This document shows positions 51,257-63,616 of a stretch of DNA of 64,000 bases, in pieces; position 1 is the stretch's first letter; each line of letters starts with the position of its first letter. This DNA comes from Amycolatopsis sp. FBCC-B4732 (GTDB taxonomy: Bacteria; Actinomycetota; Actinomycetes; Mycobacteriales; Pseudonocardiaceae). A model generated the notes under the pieces. The model saw nothing but the letters and a program-made list of their open reading frames with translations, made no database searches and had not been told where the DNA came from. Location: positions 5,170,001 to 5,234,000 of the forward strand of contig NZ_CP095376.1 of the NCBI RefSeq assembly GCF_023008405.1. The letters are read 5' to 3'. The translations under genes and the position numbers were made by a program.

Positions 51257-52139
51257 GACCAAGGTCGCGGTGCACCACCTTCACGGCCATTCCGTCCTCT
51301 TTGGACAGACGCTGGGCGAGCTCCACGGACAGCGCCACGCTGCGGTGCTTGCCGCCGGTGCAGCCGACGGCGAGCGTCAGGTACCGCTTGCCCTCGCGCT
51401 TGTAGCCGGCGCCGATCAGCCGCAGCAGCTGGTGGTAGCGGTCGAGGAACTCCTCGGCGCCCTCCTGCGAGAGGACGTAGTTGCGGACCTCGCCGTCGAG
51501 GCCCGTGTGCTCGCGCAGCTCCGGGATCCAGAACGGGTTCGGCAGGAACCGGACGTCCATCACCAGATCGGCGTCCATCGGCAGGCCGTACTTGTAGCCG
51601 AAGGACAGCACGGTGACCCGAGTCTGGGTGCTCGCTTCCGAGCCGAACGCGTCCTCGATCTTGGCGCGCAGGTCGTGCACCGACAGCGACGACGTGTCGA
51701 GCACCAGGTCGGCTTCCTCGCGCAGCGGCTCCAGCAGCGTCCGCTCCGCCGTGATGCCGTCGGCGAGCCGGCCGTCACCCTGCATCGGGTGGCCGCGGCG
51801 GACGGCCTCGAACCGCCGCACCAGCACGGCGTCGGTCGCCTCCAGGAACAGCACGCGCGGCTTGTAGCCCCGGGCGTCCAGGTCCTTGATGACCGAGGCG
51901 AGGTCGTCGGTGAACGCGCGCGAGCGCACGTCCATGACGACGGCCACCTTCGTGATCGCGCCGCGCGCCTGCGCGCCCAGCTCGACCATGGTGGCGATCA
52001 GTTCCGGGGGCAGGTTGTCGACGACGAACCAGCCCAGGTCCTCCAGGCACTTGGCCGCGGTGCTGCGGCCCGCCCCGGACAACCCGGACACGACCGCGAC
52101 CTCCATGCCGGACCCGCGGATCTCCTCTTGCGCACTCAC
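51249..52139 (-). CDS. rapZ: RNase adapter protein RapZ (YvcJ)
   Basis: 296 aa from GTG 52139. N-terminal nucleotide-binding domain with VVSGLSGAGRSTAAKCLEDLG; the Walker A lysine is Arg (GAGRS), a change I recall as common in actinobacterial RapZ proteins. VVDNLPPELIATMVEL and FLEATDAVLVRRFEAVRRGHP follow; the C-terminal domain has VLSFGYKYGLPMDADLVMDVRFLPNP and VGCTGGKHRSVALSVELA. Acts in small-RNA or nucleotide signalling; the exact role in actinobacteria is not settled. Confidence 0.95.
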   Translation of the reverse strand: MSAQEEIRGSGMEVAVVSGLSGAGRSTAAKCLEDLGWFVVDNLPPELIATMVELGAQARGAITKVAVVMDVRSRAFTDDLASVIKDLDARGYKPRVLFLEATDAVLVRRFEAVRRGHPMQGDGRLADGITAERTLLEPLREEADLVLDTSSLSVHDLRAKIEDAFGSEASTQTRVTVLSFGYKYGLPMDADLVMDVRFLPNPFWIPELREHTGLDGEVRNYVLSQEGAEEFLDRYHQLLRLIGAGYKREGKRYLTLAVGCTGGKHRSVALSVELAQRLSKEDGMAVKVVHRDLGRE

Positions 52140-52148
52140 TGTGTTTCC

Positions 52149-54104
52149 CTACTCCCCTGCTTTCGTGCCGTTGCTCGCGCCGGACTCCCCGGCCAGCGCG
52201 GCGACCACGGCCTCCGCGGTGCGCCTGCCGAAGCCGGGCACCGCCTCGATCTCTTCGATCCTGGCCTGCTTGAGCTTCTTCACCGAGCCGAAGTGCTTGA
52301 TCAGCGCGGTCCGGCGAGCCTGCCCCAACCCCGGCACACTGTCCAATTCGGACGTCTGCAGGCGCTTGGAGCGCTTCTCGCGGTGGTAGGCGATGGCGAA
52401 CCGGTGGGCCTCGTCGCGCAGCCGCTGCAGCAGGTACAGCCCCTCCGACGTGCGCGGCAGGATCACCGGGTCCGGGTCCGCCGGCAGCCACACCTCTTCG
52501 AGCCGCTTCGCCAGCCCCACCACGGCGATGTCGGTGATCCCCAGCTCGGCCAGCACGTCGGCGGCCGCGGTCGCCTGCGGGCCCGCGCCGTCGACGACCA
52601 GCAGGTTCGGCGGGTAGGCGAACTTCTTCGGCCGCCCGGTCTCCGGGTCGAGGCCGGGCTTGCTCGTCTCCTCCGCCGTTTCCTTGAGGTAGCGGGAGAA
52701 GCGGCGGCGCACGACCTCGGCGATCGAAGCGACGTCACCCTCTTCGGCCGCCTCGCGCAGCGCGAAGCGGCGGTACTCGGACTTGCGCGCCAGCCCGTCC
52801 TCGAACACGACCAGCGACGCCACGACGTCGCTGCCCTGGATGTGGCTGATGTCGATGCATTCGATGCGCAACGGCGCGGTGTCCAGCGCCAGGAACTCCT
52901 GCAGCTCGGTCAACGCCGCCGAGCGGGCCGTCAGGTCGCCCGCGCGGCGCAGCTTGTGCTGGGTGAACGCCTCCCCCGCGTTGCGCTGCACGGTCTCCGC
53001 CAGCGCCTTCTTGTCGCCGCGCTGAGGCACCCGCAGCTGGACCCGCGAGCCGCGCAGCCCGCTCAGCCACTCCGCGACCGCCTCGGCGTCCGCGGGCAGC
53101 TCCGGGACCAGCACCTCGCGCGGGACCACCGGGCCGGCGTCGACGTCGTCGCGGGCGTCCAGCTCGGCTTCGTCGCCGTAGAACTGGGTGAGGAAGTGAT
53201 CGACCAGCGCCGGGACGTCCATCTCCTCGGCCTTGTCGATCACCCAGCCGCGCTGGCCGCGGACCCGGCCGCCGCGCACGTGGAAGACCTGGACCGCGGC
53301 TTCGAGGTCGTCGTGGGCGAACGCGACGACGTCGGCGTCCGTGCCGTCGCCGAGCACCACGGCCTGCTTCTCCATGGCCCGGCGCAGCGCGCCCAGGTCG
53401 TCGCGCAGGCGCGCGGCGCGCTCGAACTCGAGCTCCTCCGACGCGGCGGCCATCTCGGTTTCGAGCCGCTTGATCATGACGTCGGTCTTGCCTGCCAGGA
53501 AGTCGCAGAAGTCCTCGACGATGTCGCGGTGCTCGACGGCCGAGACGCGCCCGACGCACGGCGCCGAGCACTTGTCGATGTAGCCGAGCAGGCACGGGCG
53601 GCCGATCTGGCCGTGGCGCCGGAACACCCCGGCCGAGCAGGTGCGGGCCGGGAACACGCGCAGCAGCAAGTCGAGCGTCTCGCGGATGGCCCACGCGTGC
53701 GCGTACGGGCCGAAGTACCGGACGCCCTTCTTGCGCGCACCGCGGTAGACGTGCAGGCGGGGGAACTCCTCGCTCAGCGTCACCGCGAGCATCGGGTAGC
53801 TCTTGTCGTCGCGGTAGCGGACGTTGAACCGGGGGTCGAACTCCTTGATCCAGTTGTACTCGAGCTGGAGCGCCTCGACCTCGGTGGTGACCACGGTCCA
53901 CTCGACGCTCGCGGCCGTGGTGACCATCTGGCGCGTGCGCGGGTGCAGGCCGGAGAGGTCGGCGAAGTAGGAGTTCAGCCTGCTGCGGAGGCTTTTCGCC
54001 TTGCCGACGTAGATGACCCGCCTGGTCGCGTCGCGGAATTTGTACACGCCAGGGGCATCCGGGATGCTCCCCGGCGAGGGACGGTAGGTGGTCGGGTCAG
54101 CCAC
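52149..54104 (-). CDS. uvrC: Excinuclease ABC subunit C
   Basis: Dual-incision nuclease of nucleotide-excision repair, 651 aa from GTG 54104. GIY-YIG domain at the N-terminus ([26 protein letters not shown]), UVR motif [26 protein letters not shown], RNase H-like domain with [23 protein letters not shown], and tandem HhH at the C-terminus ([33 protein letters not shown]). Complete. Likely first gene of uvrC-rapZ-yvcK-whiA. Confidence 0.97.
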   Translation of the reverse strand: MADPTTYRPSPGSIPDAPGVYKFRDATRRVIYVGKAKSLRSRLNSYFADLSGLHPRTRQMVTTAASVEWTVVTTEVEALQLEYNWIKEFDPRFNVRYRDDKSYPMLAVTLSEEFPRLHVYRGARKKGVRYFGPYAHAWAIRETLDLLLRVFPARTCSAGVFRRHGQIGRPCLLGYIDKCSAPCVGRVSAVEHRDIVEDFCDFLAGKTDVMIKRLETEMAAASEELEFERAARLRDDLGALRRAMEKQAVVLGDGTDADVVAFAHDDLEAAVQVFHVRGGRVRGQRGWVIDKAEEMDVPALVDHFLTQFYGDEAELDARDDVDAGPVVPREVLVPELPADAEAVAEWLSGLRGSRVQLRVPQRGDKKALAETVQRNAGEAFTQHKLRRAGDLTARSAALTELQEFLALDTAPLRIECIDISHIQGSDVVASLVVFEDGLARKSEYRRFALREAAEEGDVASIAEVVRRRFSRYLKETAEETSKPGLDPETGRPKKFAYPPNLLVVDGAGPQATAAADVLAELGITDIAVVGLAKRLEEVWLPADPDPVILPRTSEGLYLLQRLRDEAHRFAIAYHREKRSKRLQTSELDSVPGLGQARRTALIKHFGSVKKLKQARIEEIEAVPGFGRRTAEAVVAALAGESGASNGTKAGE

Positions 54105-54159
54105 GGGTCAAGACTATGGGGCGGCACCGACAGTTTCCGCACGCCCCCGGTCGTCGTGA

Positions 54160-54191
54160 GTGTTCGGGGCGGTCAGAACCGCCCTGAACAC
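54160..54191. terminator. 14-bp near-perfect hairpin upstream of uvrC
   Basis: GTGTTCGGGGCGGT (54160-54173) pairs with ACCGCCCTGAACAC (54178-54191), one G-T mismatch, 4-nt loop. It lies in the 215-bp divergent gap between uvrC and the protease gene rather than after a stop, so it may be a transcription barrier, a leader structure or another intergenic repeat. Confidence 0.55.
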
Positions 54192-54319
54192 CCAGGAGGA
54201 CCCGCACCGCCGGAAGTAGGGTGATCGCCGGCTTCCGACTTTGGGAGGTGTCCCCCCGGGTGACGCGGTGGTTACTTTCCGACCAGCCTGTTCCGGGCTC
54301 TTCCGAAAGGATCACCACC

Positions 54320-55042
54320 GTGAGCTCTCTCCGTGTTCTGGGCGCCGCTTCGGCGGCCGCCGTCGCGCTGACCCTCGCGGGTGGCGCCGTCGCCACCGCC
54401 GGCGTCCAGCCGAACATCGTCGGCGGCACGACCGCCCCCACCGTCTCGTGGGGCGCCCAGGTCTACGTCAACACCCCGGGCCGCGACTTCGAGGGCTTCA
54501 ACTGCTCCGGCACGGTCATCGCCGCGCGCTGGGTGATGACCGCCGTGCACTGCCTCGACCAGGACGGCTCGGGCATGCACGTCAAGGTCGGCAGCAACAC
54601 GCTGTTCTCGGGCACGCAGATCGCCGTCGACGGGAAGTACGAGTCCCCGAACGGCGACATCGCGCTGCTGCACCTGGCGTCGGCGACGAGCGCGGCGCCG
54701 ATCAAGCTGGGCGGCGCGGACCCGTCCACGGGCAGCACCAACCAGCTCTACGGCTGGGGCCGCACCACCCCGACCGGCCCGCCGGCCTCGGCCCTCAAGA
54801 CGGCGAACGTCCAGGTGACCGGCCGTTCGACGGACGCCTACGGCGGCCGCGCGATCCAGAGCGTCGGCATCAACGGCTCGGCGTGGAAGGGCGACTCGGG
54901 CGGCCCCGAGGTGTCGGGCGGCGTGCAGGTCGGCGTCGCGTCGACGGTCCAGAACCAGAGCGGCACCAACACGCGCGGCACGAACAACTACGCCAGCGTG
55001 GCTTCGAGCCGCTCCTGGATCCGGACGACCGCGGGCGTGTGA
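54320..55042 (+). CDS. Secreted trypsin-like serine protease (S1 family)
   Basis: 240 aa from GTG 54320 after GAAAGGA; the upstream extension is not coding-like. A signal peptide (SSLRVLGAASAAAVALTLAGGAVATAG) is followed at once by the mature-like start NIVGGTTAP, so a pro-region is nearly absent. Catalytic His in VMTAVHCLD, Asp in NGDIALLHL, Ser in KGDSGGPEV; the Cys beside His pairs with CSGTVIAARW. Specificity pocket residue is not certain. Short for S1 proteases but complete. Divergent from uvrC. Confidence 0.93.
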   Translation: MSSLRVLGAASAAAVALTLAGGAVATAGVQPNIVGGTTAPTVSWGAQVYVNTPGRDFEGFNCSGTVIAARWVMTAVHCLDQDGSGMHVKVGSNTLFSGTQIAVDGKYESPNGDIALLHLASATSAAPIKLGGADPSTGSTNQLYGWGRTTPTGPPASALKTANVQVTGRSTDAYGGRAIQSVGINGSAWKGDSGGPEVSGGVQVGVASTVQNQSGTNTRGTNNYASVASSRSWIRTTAGV

Positions 55043-55109
55043 GTTCGGCGGGGCGGCGCGGTCTCGCGCCGCCCCGGTTTCGTCGGTGGCGTGTGGGATG
55101 CTCGCGGGC

Positions 55110-55886
55110 ATGCGGATCGCCACGTGGAACGTGAACTCCATCGTCCCCCGCCTGCCGCGCGTGCTGGAGTTCCTGGAGCGGACGGCACCGGACGTGCTGT
55201 GCCTGCAAGAACTGAAGAACACGACGGAGAAGTTCCCCGCCGCCGAGGTCGAGGCGCTGGGGTACGAGGTCGCCGCGTACGGGCTGGGGCGCTGGAACGG
55301 CGTCGGGATCGTGTCGCGCGTGGGGTTGTCGGACGTCGTGCGCGGGCTGCCCGGTGAGCCTTCGTTCGACGGGGCCACGGAGGCGCGGGCCGTGGGCGCC
55401 ACGTGCGGTGGGGTGCGGGTGTGGTCGGTGTACGTGCCCAACGGACGGGAGCCGGACAACCCGCACTACGCGTACAAGCTGGAGTGGCTGGAGGCGTTGC
55501 GGTCTCTCGTTTCTTCGGAGCTTTCTTCCGAGCCCTTCGCGGTTCTGGGTGATTTCAATGTCGCGCCGACGGATGCGGACGTGTGGGACATCGCGGTGTT
55601 CGCCGAGTCGACGCACGTGACACCGCCGGAGCGCGAGGCCCTGGCGCGGCTGCGGAAGCTGGGGTTGTCGGATGTGTTCCCGCGGCCGTTGAAGTACGAC
55701 CACCCGTTCACGTACTGGGACTACCGGGCGGGGAACTTCCCGAACAACAAGGGCATGCGGATCGACCTGGTGTACGGGAACGCGGCGTTCACCGACGCGG
55801 TGACGGATTCCTACGTGGACCGGGACATGCGGAAGGGGAAGGGGCCGTCCGACCACGCGCCGATCGTGGTGGACCTGGACCTCTGA
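55110..55886 (+). CDS. xthA: Exodeoxyribonuclease III / AP endonuclease
   Basis: 258 aa from ATG 55110 (MRIATWNVNSIVPRLPRVLEF). Base-excision repair nuclease of the exonuclease III family: metal-ligand motifs CLQELKNT, VLGDFNVAPTDADVWD, YWDYRAGNFPNNKGMRIDLVYG and the catalytic pair SDHAPIVVDLDL are all present. Complete. It follows the protease gene but has a 67-base gap, so probably its own promoter. Confidence 0.95.
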   Translation: MRIATWNVNSIVPRLPRVLEFLERTAPDVLCLQELKNTTEKFPAAEVEALGYEVAAYGLGRWNGVGIVSRVGLSDVVRGLPGEPSFDGATEARAVGATCGGVRVWSVYVPNGREPDNPHYAYKLEWLEALRSLVSSELSSEPFAVLGDFNVAPTDADVWDIAVFAESTHVTPPEREALARLRKLGLSDVFPRPLKYDHPFTYWDYRAGNFPNNKGMRIDLVYGNAAFTDAVTDSYVDRDMRKGKGPSDHAPIVVDLDL

Positions 55887-55928
55887 GCCGGGCGTAACAG
55901 GCGAGGCCGCGCCGCCGACTTGGGGCTC

Positions 55929-56566
55929 ATGCGCTTCGCGGTTTTCCTTTCGGCCTTCGCTCTGCTGACCTCGGCCGGGTGCGGCGCCGTTATCGCCGGC
56001 CAGGCCGTGCCCGCCCCGGCGGCGCCGTCATCGGCCGCGCCGGTCAGCGGTCCGAAGCCGGCGGGGTTCCGCAAGGTCGTGGCCTACGCTTCGCGGATCG
56101 GCGGCACAGGAACCGCCGCGCCGCTCTCGCAGGCGGACCGGCAAAGCTGGGACGCGGCCCAGCAGACCGCCGCCGTGCAGGCGATCGACTGCACGCCCGG
56201 CAGGCCCGACCCGCTGGCGGGCCACGACGATCGTTCCCTGCCGCTGGTCACCTGCGGGCAGACCGACGACACGGCCTACGTCCTCGAGCCCGAGTTCCTC
56301 CCCGGGAGCGAAGTGGCCGACGCGACGGCCGGCTACGACCAGCAGCGCGGGCAATGGGTCGTGACCCTCACGTTCAAGGCGGCGGGCACGAAGACCTGGG
56401 CCGACTTCACGAGCAAGAACCTCAACCAGCAGGTCGCGTTCGTCTTGGACAGCCAGGTGCTGTCGGCGCCGAACATCCAGGTCGCGATCCTCGACGGCAC
56501 CACCCAGATCACCGGCAATTTCACCGAGCAGCGCGCTCGCGAACTGGCCCGTCAGATCAGGGGCGG

Positions 56567-56570
<4 letters not shown>
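55929..56570 (+). CDS. Lipoprotein with SecD P1-head-like domain
   Basis: 213 aa from ATG 55929 (MRFAVFLSAFALLTSAGCGA); a lipobox TSAGC gives a lipidated Cys at position 18. After a Pro/Ala linker (about 25-45) comes a ~150-aa domain with a disulfide-capable pair (AIDCTPG...LVTCGQTD) and the sequence WADFTSKNLNQQVAFVLDSQVLSAPNIQVAI...GNFTEQRARELARQIRGG, which matches the periplasmic P1 head of SecD. It has no transmembrane export domain, so it is a stand-alone head. The role is unknown. Its stop shares CTAG with the convergent PH-like gene stop. Confidence 0.85.
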
Positions 56571-58834
<2,264 letters not shown>

Positions 58835-58838
<4 letters not shown>

Positions 58839-59467
58839 GACCGCTGCTCCTCCGTGCCGCCGTCCCGATTGTGCACCTGGTCGCGGATGTGCGCCTCGGC
58901 CAGCTTCTCCACGTACTTCGCGACCACGTCGACTTCGAGGTTGACCAGGTCGCCCGCTTCGCGCCCGCCGAGCGTGGTCGCCTCGAGGGTGGTCGGGATC
59001 AGGGCCACCGCGAACTGGTCGGCGCTGATCGCCGCGACCGTCAGCGAGATGCCGTCGACCGCGATCGAACCCTTCTCGACCACGTACCGGGACAGGTGCC
59101 CCGGCAGCGCGAACGTCGTGACGCCGTTGCCGTCGCGGCCCAGGAAGACCCCGGTCCCGTCGACGTGGCCCTGCATGATGTGCCCGCCGAGCCGCCCGCC
59201 CGCCGGGGTAGCGCGCTCCAGGTTGACCCGGTCACCGACCGCGACCTTGGCCAGGCTCGAGCGCTGCAGCGTCTCGTTGACGACGTCGACGGTGAACTCG
59301 CCGTCCCCCACCTCGACGACGGTCAGGCAGACGCCGCTGACCGCGATGGAGTCGCCGTGCGCGGCGTCGCTGGTCACCAGCGGGCCGCGGACCCGCAGCC
59401 GCGCCGCGTTGGTCAGCTGCTCGACCGAGGTGACCTCGCCGATCTCCTCGACAATGCCGGTGAACAC
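58835..59467 (-). CDS. ribE: Riboflavin synthase alpha chain
   Basis: Dismutates two lumazines to riboflavin. 210 aa from GTG 59467, preceded by AAGGAGG. Two lumazine-binding repeats: [17 protein letters not shown]... with [16 protein letters not shown], and [14 protein letters not shown]... with [16 protein letters not shown]. Starts the ribE-ribBA-ribH-PH run. No FMN riboswitch is visible in the 80 bases to rpe. The deaminase/reductase gene ribD, often between rpe and ribE, is absent here. Confidence 0.96.
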
Positions 59468-59547
59468 GTCCTGCCTCCTTGTGCGCCGCTGCTCCCCATC
59501 CAACACCCGCCGCGGCCCGGTGGCTTCTCCGGTGCCGCCCGGGTGGG

Positions 59548-60234
59548 TCAGCCCGCCCGGCCCCGGGCCGCCTGCTCGCGCAGCGCGGCGACCGCTTTGC
59601 CCGGGTCGCCGGCGCCGTAGACGGCGGACCCGGCGACGAAGCAGTCGACGCCCGCCTCCGCGGCCTGCTCGATCGTGTCCGCGTTGATGCCGCCGTCGAT
59701 CTCGACGACCAGCTTCAGGTGCCCGGTGTCGACCAGCCGCCGCGCGGTGCGGACCTTCTCCAGGACGTCGGCGATGAACGACTGCCCGCCGAAGCCCGGC
59801 TCGACCGACATCACGAGCAGCGTGTCGTAGTGCTTGAGCGCGTCGAGCCACGGTTCGAGCGCGGTGCCCGGCTTGAGCGACAGGCCGGCCTTCGCCCCGG
59901 CGGCGCGCAGGTTCTTCGCGAGCGCGATCGGGTCCTTCGCGGCTTCGGCGTGCACGGTGACGTTGTAGGCGCCGGCCTCGGCGTAGCCGATCGCCCAGCG
60001 GTCCGGGTCCTCGATCATCAGGTGGCAGTCGATCGGCACGTCGGTGCTCTTCAGCAGCGCCTTGACGACGGGGAGGCCGAGGGTCAGGTTGGGCACGAAG
60101 TGCGCGTCCATCACGTCGACGTGGACCCAGTCGGCACGGGTCTCCCCGCCGCTCGCGACGGCGGCGATCTCCTCGCCGAGCCGGGCGAAGTCCGCGGACA
60201 GGATGCTGGGTGCGATCAGGGGTCGGTCTGCCAC
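59548..60234 (-). CDS. rpe: Ribulose-phosphate 3-epimerase
   Basis: Pentose-phosphate epimerase, 228 aa from GTG 60234 ([20 protein letters not shown]). TIM barrel with metal residues in [41 protein letters not shown] and [16 protein letters not shown]. Complete. Eighty bases separate it from ribE. Confidence 0.96.
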   Translation of the reverse strand: MADRPLIAPSILSADFARLGEEIAAVASGGETRADWVHVDVMDAHFVPNLTLGLPVVKALLKSTDVPIDCHLMIEDPDRWAIGYAEAGAYNVTVHAEAAKDPIALAKNLRAAGAKAGLSLKPGTALEPWLDALKHYDTLLVMSVEPGFGGQSFIADVLEKVRTARRLVDTGHLKLVVEIDGGINADTIEQAAEAGVDCFVAGSAVYGAGDPGKAVAALREQAARGRAG

Positions 60235-60341
60235 GTCCCGAGTGTAGGAGGCCGCTGCTAACGGTCGCTAACCGGTTGTGACCAGGATCTGGCTCCGCGG
60301 AGGGAGGTGTGCGCCACTCCGGCCGCCCTGGGCTCGCCGCC

Positions 60342-61540
60342 ATGTCCGATTTCTCGAGGTCCCTGCTGCGTCCCGGCGGCTACCGCAGCCTCCCGTACGC
60401 CGTGCTGGGCGCGGCGCTGACCGTCCCGGTGGCGCCCTTCGCCGTGCCGTGGGCCCTGCTGAGCCCGGCGGGACGGCCGCGCGTCCTGCTCGCGCTCGTC
60501 TCGCTCGCGGTCCTGCTGGGTCTGCTGGGGCTGCTGAGACCGGTGCGGCGCTTCGGCATCGCCGCGGCGAACGGGCTGCTGGGCACGTCGCTGCCGTCGC
60601 CGGGCCGGGCGCGGCCCGCCTGGCCGGACCGCCTGCGGTCCGGGGCGTGGCTGGTCCTGCACGCCGGGTTCGGCGGCCTCCTCGTGGTCGTCGACTGCCT
60701 CCTCCTCTTCGGTGTCTTCTCCGTCGCGATGTGGTTGCGCGGCGACCAGGACGAGTTCTCGTTCTTCGGCGCGAAGGCCGTCGCCGGGGCCTGGACACTA
60801 CCCGCCTCGCTGGTCATGCCGGCGGCCGCGCTGCTGGTCACCGCGGCGGCCACGCGTGCTTTCCGGGCCGGTGCCACGGCGCTGCTGGGCCCCTCCGCGG
60901 CCGAACGCGCGGCGCTGGCCGAACGCCGCGCGGCCGTGCTCGCCCAGCGCAACCGGCTGGCCCGCGAGCTGCACGACTCGATCGGGCACACGCTCACGAC
61001 GTCGACGATCCAGGCGGCCGCCGCGGCCGGGCTGGCCGAGACCGGCCCGGCGCAGGCGCGGGGCGCACTCGGCACGATCGAAGAAGCCTCCCGCAGCGCG
61101 CTGGAGGACCTCGACCACGTGCTGGGCCTGCTCCGCGACGAGCCCGCGGCGAAGGAGCCGCAGCGCACGCTGGCCGAGGTCGACGTCCTCGCCGTGCGCG
61201 CCCGCGAAGCCGGGCTCGACGTCCGGCCGGCGGTCGCCGGGCGGTCACCGCGCTGCCGGCCGCGGTGTCGCGGGAGGGCTACCGGATCGTCCAGGAGGGC
61301 CTGACGAACGCCCTGCGCCACGCCGGTCCGGGCGCGGTCGACGTCCGGGTCGAGGCCGGGCCGGAGCAGCTCGCCATCGCCGTGGTGAACGCGCTGGCCG
61401 TCGATCGGCCGCGGACCGGGCGGCACGGGCTGACCGGTCCGGCCGAGTGCGTCGAAGCCCTGCGCGGCGAGCTGGCCGCGGGCCCGGACGGCGAGCGGTG
61501 GCGGCTGCGCGCGACCATCCCGCTGCGGGCCGGCGCATGA
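60342..61540 (+). pseudogene. Frameshifted sensor histidine kinase
   Basis: Starts at ATG 60342 (MSDFSRSLLRPGG...; an earlier GTG at 60309 is possible). Frame 1 encodes about four membrane helices, then the phospho-acceptor box NRLARELHDSIGHTLTTSTI and the DHp helices up to EAGLDVRPAVAG. Near 61,242 the reading frame must change by one base: after that point another frame gives VTALPAAVSREGYRIVQEG and the N box LTNALRHAGPGA through the C-terminus RATIPLRAGA at 61540. Restoring one base (VAG-P-VTALP) yields a complete HisKA_3-type kinase. As it stands the product ends after a few missense residues. Confidence 0.85.
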
Positions 61541-62057
61541 CGCCGACGGTGCTGCTCGCCGACAGCGCTGCTGGAGCAGCGGGCCTGCCCGTCGTCGGCG
61601 AAGCGGCCGACGGCGCCGAAGTGCTGCCCGCGGTGCGCCGGAGCCGCCCGGACGTCGTGCTGATGGACGTCCGGATGCCCGGCACCGACGGCATCGAAGC
61701 CACCCGGCAGGTGCTCGCCGCGCTCGACGACCCGCTGCTGGCCGGGGCCAGCGGGTTCCTGCTGAAGCGGGCGCGCAGGGAGGAGATCGCGCACGCCGTC
61801 GGTGACCGTCGCCGCCGGGCGGGAAGCACGCGCGGGCGGCGAAAACGCTCACCCGGCGCGAAGCCGAGGTGCTCCGGCTGATCGCCGGCGGACTGTCCAA
61901 CCAGGACATCGCGGCGGCGCTGGTGATCAGCCTGGAGACGGTGAAGACCCACGTGGGCAACATCTTCGGCAAGCTCGGCGCCGGCAACCGCAGCCAAGCG
62001 GTGGTCATAGCGTACGAATCGGGCGTCGTGCGGCCGGGACACCTCGCCGGTCAATAA
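61537..62057 (+). pseudogene. Decayed LuxR/NarL-type response regulator
   Basis: The ATG at 61537 overlaps the kinase stop (ATGA). The receiver begins MTPTVLLADSAAGAAGLPVVGEAADG, where an intact receiver has ADDHALVR plus about 15 more residues: an in-frame deletion that removes acidic-pocket residues. SRPDVVLMDVRMPGTDGIEATRQ keeps the phospho-Asp, but after LAALDD the segment with the conserved Thr (about 25 residues) is missing before AGASGFLLKRA. The DNA-binding part lies in another frame: LRLIAGGLSNQDIAAALVIS and LETVKTHVGNIFGKLGA to 62057, so at least one or two frameshifts are also present. Confidence 0.82.
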
Positions 62058-62071
62058 CCGACGTGCTCCCG

Positions 62072-62122
62072 GTCACCCGCGGGAAGTCAGGAGTTCGGCC
62101 AGCGGACACCCGGGCGTCACTC
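62072..62122 (+). promoter_or_regulatory. Weak PHO-box-like repeats upstream of alkaline phosphatase
   Basis: Elements resembling the GTTCACC PhoP half-site occur as GTCACCC (62072), GTTCGGC (62093), GACACCC (62105) and GTCACTC (62116); the last two are 11 bases apart as in PHO boxes, the first two are not. Regulation by phosphate starvation is plausible for the gene, but the match is weak. Confidence 0.3.
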
Positions 62123-62214
62123 CCAGTCCCTGCGCACCACACATGCAGAAGGACTAATAGCACGTGTCCGGAATCCGGGCGCTTACCTCCCGAAGTCCCC
62201 CAATGAGGAGAAAC

Positions 62215-63609
62215 ATGGCTTCGCTGTTCGCCGGCCGCCGCCGGTGGCTGGTCGCGGGCGCACTCGGCGCCGCGCTGGTCGCCGCCGCCCCCGTCGCCCT
62301 GGCCACCAACGGCTCCGACAACGCCGACGCGCGCTCATCCGCCGGCACCGGTGACCGCACGAACGACGTCCGTTCGGCGATCCAGGGCGGGCACGCCCGC
62401 AACGTGATCCTGTTCATCGGCGACGGCATGGGTCAGTCGGAGATCACCGCCGCCCGCAACTACGAGCGCGGCGCCGCCGGCCGGCTCGCGATGGACGAGC
62501 TGCCGCTCACCGGCGACTACACGACGTACGCCGTGGAGCAGAACAACCCGGCCAAGCCGAACTACGTGACCGACTCGGCCGCGTCCGGCACCGGCTGGGC
62601 CACCGGCACCAAGACCTACAACGGCGCGATCTCCGTCGACGCGTACGGCAACGACGTCCCGACGATCCTCGAGATCGCCAAGCGCAACGGCCTGCGCACC
62701 GGCGACGTCACCACCGCCGAGGTCCAGGACGCGACCCCGGCCGTGCTCGGCTCGCACGTCGTCAACCGCGACTGCAAGGGCCCGGTCGAGACGACCGCGA
62801 AGTGCGCGAAGAACGCCAAGGAGAACGGCGGCCTCGGCTCGATCTCCGAGCAGCTGGTGCAGACCCGCCCCGACGTCCTGCTGGGCGGCGGCGCGAAGTA
62901 CTTCAACCAGCCGGTGACGGCGGGCAAGTTCAAGGGCAAGACCGTGCTGGAGCAGGCCAAGGCGGCCGGCTACAACGTCGTGAACACCGCGGCCGACCTG
63001 GCGAAGGCGCCGAAGGGCAAGCCGGTCCTCGGCCTGTTCGCCGAGGGCAACATGCCGGTCAACTGGACCGGCCCGGCGGCCGTCCACGGCGGCACCGCGC
63101 CGACCCGCTGCGCCACGAACGCGAACCTGCCCAAGACCCAGCCGAAGCTGGCCGACCAGACCCGCAAGGCGCTCGAGCTGCTCGACGACCGCCGTGCGGA
63201 CAAGGGCTTCTTCCTCCAGGTCGAGGGCGCGAGCATCGACAAGCAGGACCACGCGGCCGACCCGTGCGGCCAGATCGGCGAGACGGTCGACTTCGACGCG
63301 GCGATCGCGGCGGGTACGGCGTTCGCCCGCAGCCACCCCGACACCCTGGTGCTGGTGACCGCCGACCACGGCCACAGCAGCCAGATCGTCGAGCCGACGG
63401 CCACCCCGGGCCTGACCGCGACGCTCGTCACCAACGAGGGCGCGAACATGACGCTGGCCTACGGCACCGCGGAGACCGGCGGCTCGCAGTCGCACACCGG
63501 TACCCAGGTGCGCATCGCGGGTCTCGGCCCGCAGGCGGCCAACATCGTCGGGCTGACCAACCAGACCGACCTCTTCGGGACCCTGAAGCGGGCCCTGAAG
63601 CTGCGCTGA
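62215..63609 (+). CDS. phoA: Secreted alkaline phosphatase
   Basis: 464 aa from ATG 62215 with GAGGAG upstream (ATG 62203 would add four residues). A twin-Arg-like/basic start AGRRRWLVAGALGAALVAAAPVALA is a signal peptide. Metal and nucleophile motifs: FIGDGMGQSEITAARNY, the nucleophile Ser in VTDSAASGTGWATG, DKQDHAADPCGQI and the C-terminal metal site TADHGHSSQIV. Family length about 450-480. Hydrolyses phosphomonoesters outside the cell. It lies after the dead two-component pair and is followed by a strong terminator. Confidence 0.95.
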   Translation: MASLFAGRRRWLVAGALGAALVAAAPVALATNGSDNADARSSAGTGDRTNDVRSAIQGGHARNVILFIGDGMGQSEITAARNYERGAAGRLAMDELPLTGDYTTYAVEQNNPAKPNYVTDSAASGTGWATGTKTYNGAISVDAYGNDVPTILEIAKRNGLRTGDVTTAEVQDATPAVLGSHVVNRDCKGPVETTAKCAKNAKENGGLGSISEQLVQTRPDVLLGGGAKYFNQPVTAGKFKGKTVLEQAKAAGYNVVNTAADLAKAPKGKPVLGLFAEGNMPVNWTGPAAVHGGTAPTRCATNANLPKTQPKLADQTRKALELLDDRRADKGFFLQVEGASIDKQDHAADPCGQIGETVDFDAAIAAGTAFARSHPDTLVLVTADHGHSSQIVEPTATPGLTATLVTNEGANMTLAYGTAETGGSQSHTGTQVRIAGLGPQAANIVGLTNQTDLFGTLKRALKLR

Positions 63610-63616
63610 GCGTGGT

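Noticed and set aside
59468..59547. FMN riboswitch before ribE
   Set aside because: Only 80 bases separate rpe and ribE, too little for the ~140-nt RFN element, and none of its conserved segments can be read.
61802..62206. Independent 134-codon gene after the response regulator
   Set aside because: The frame begins inside the broken regulator and has Arg/Gly-rich shadow composition; the real homology (LuxR-type HTH) is in another frame ending at 62057.
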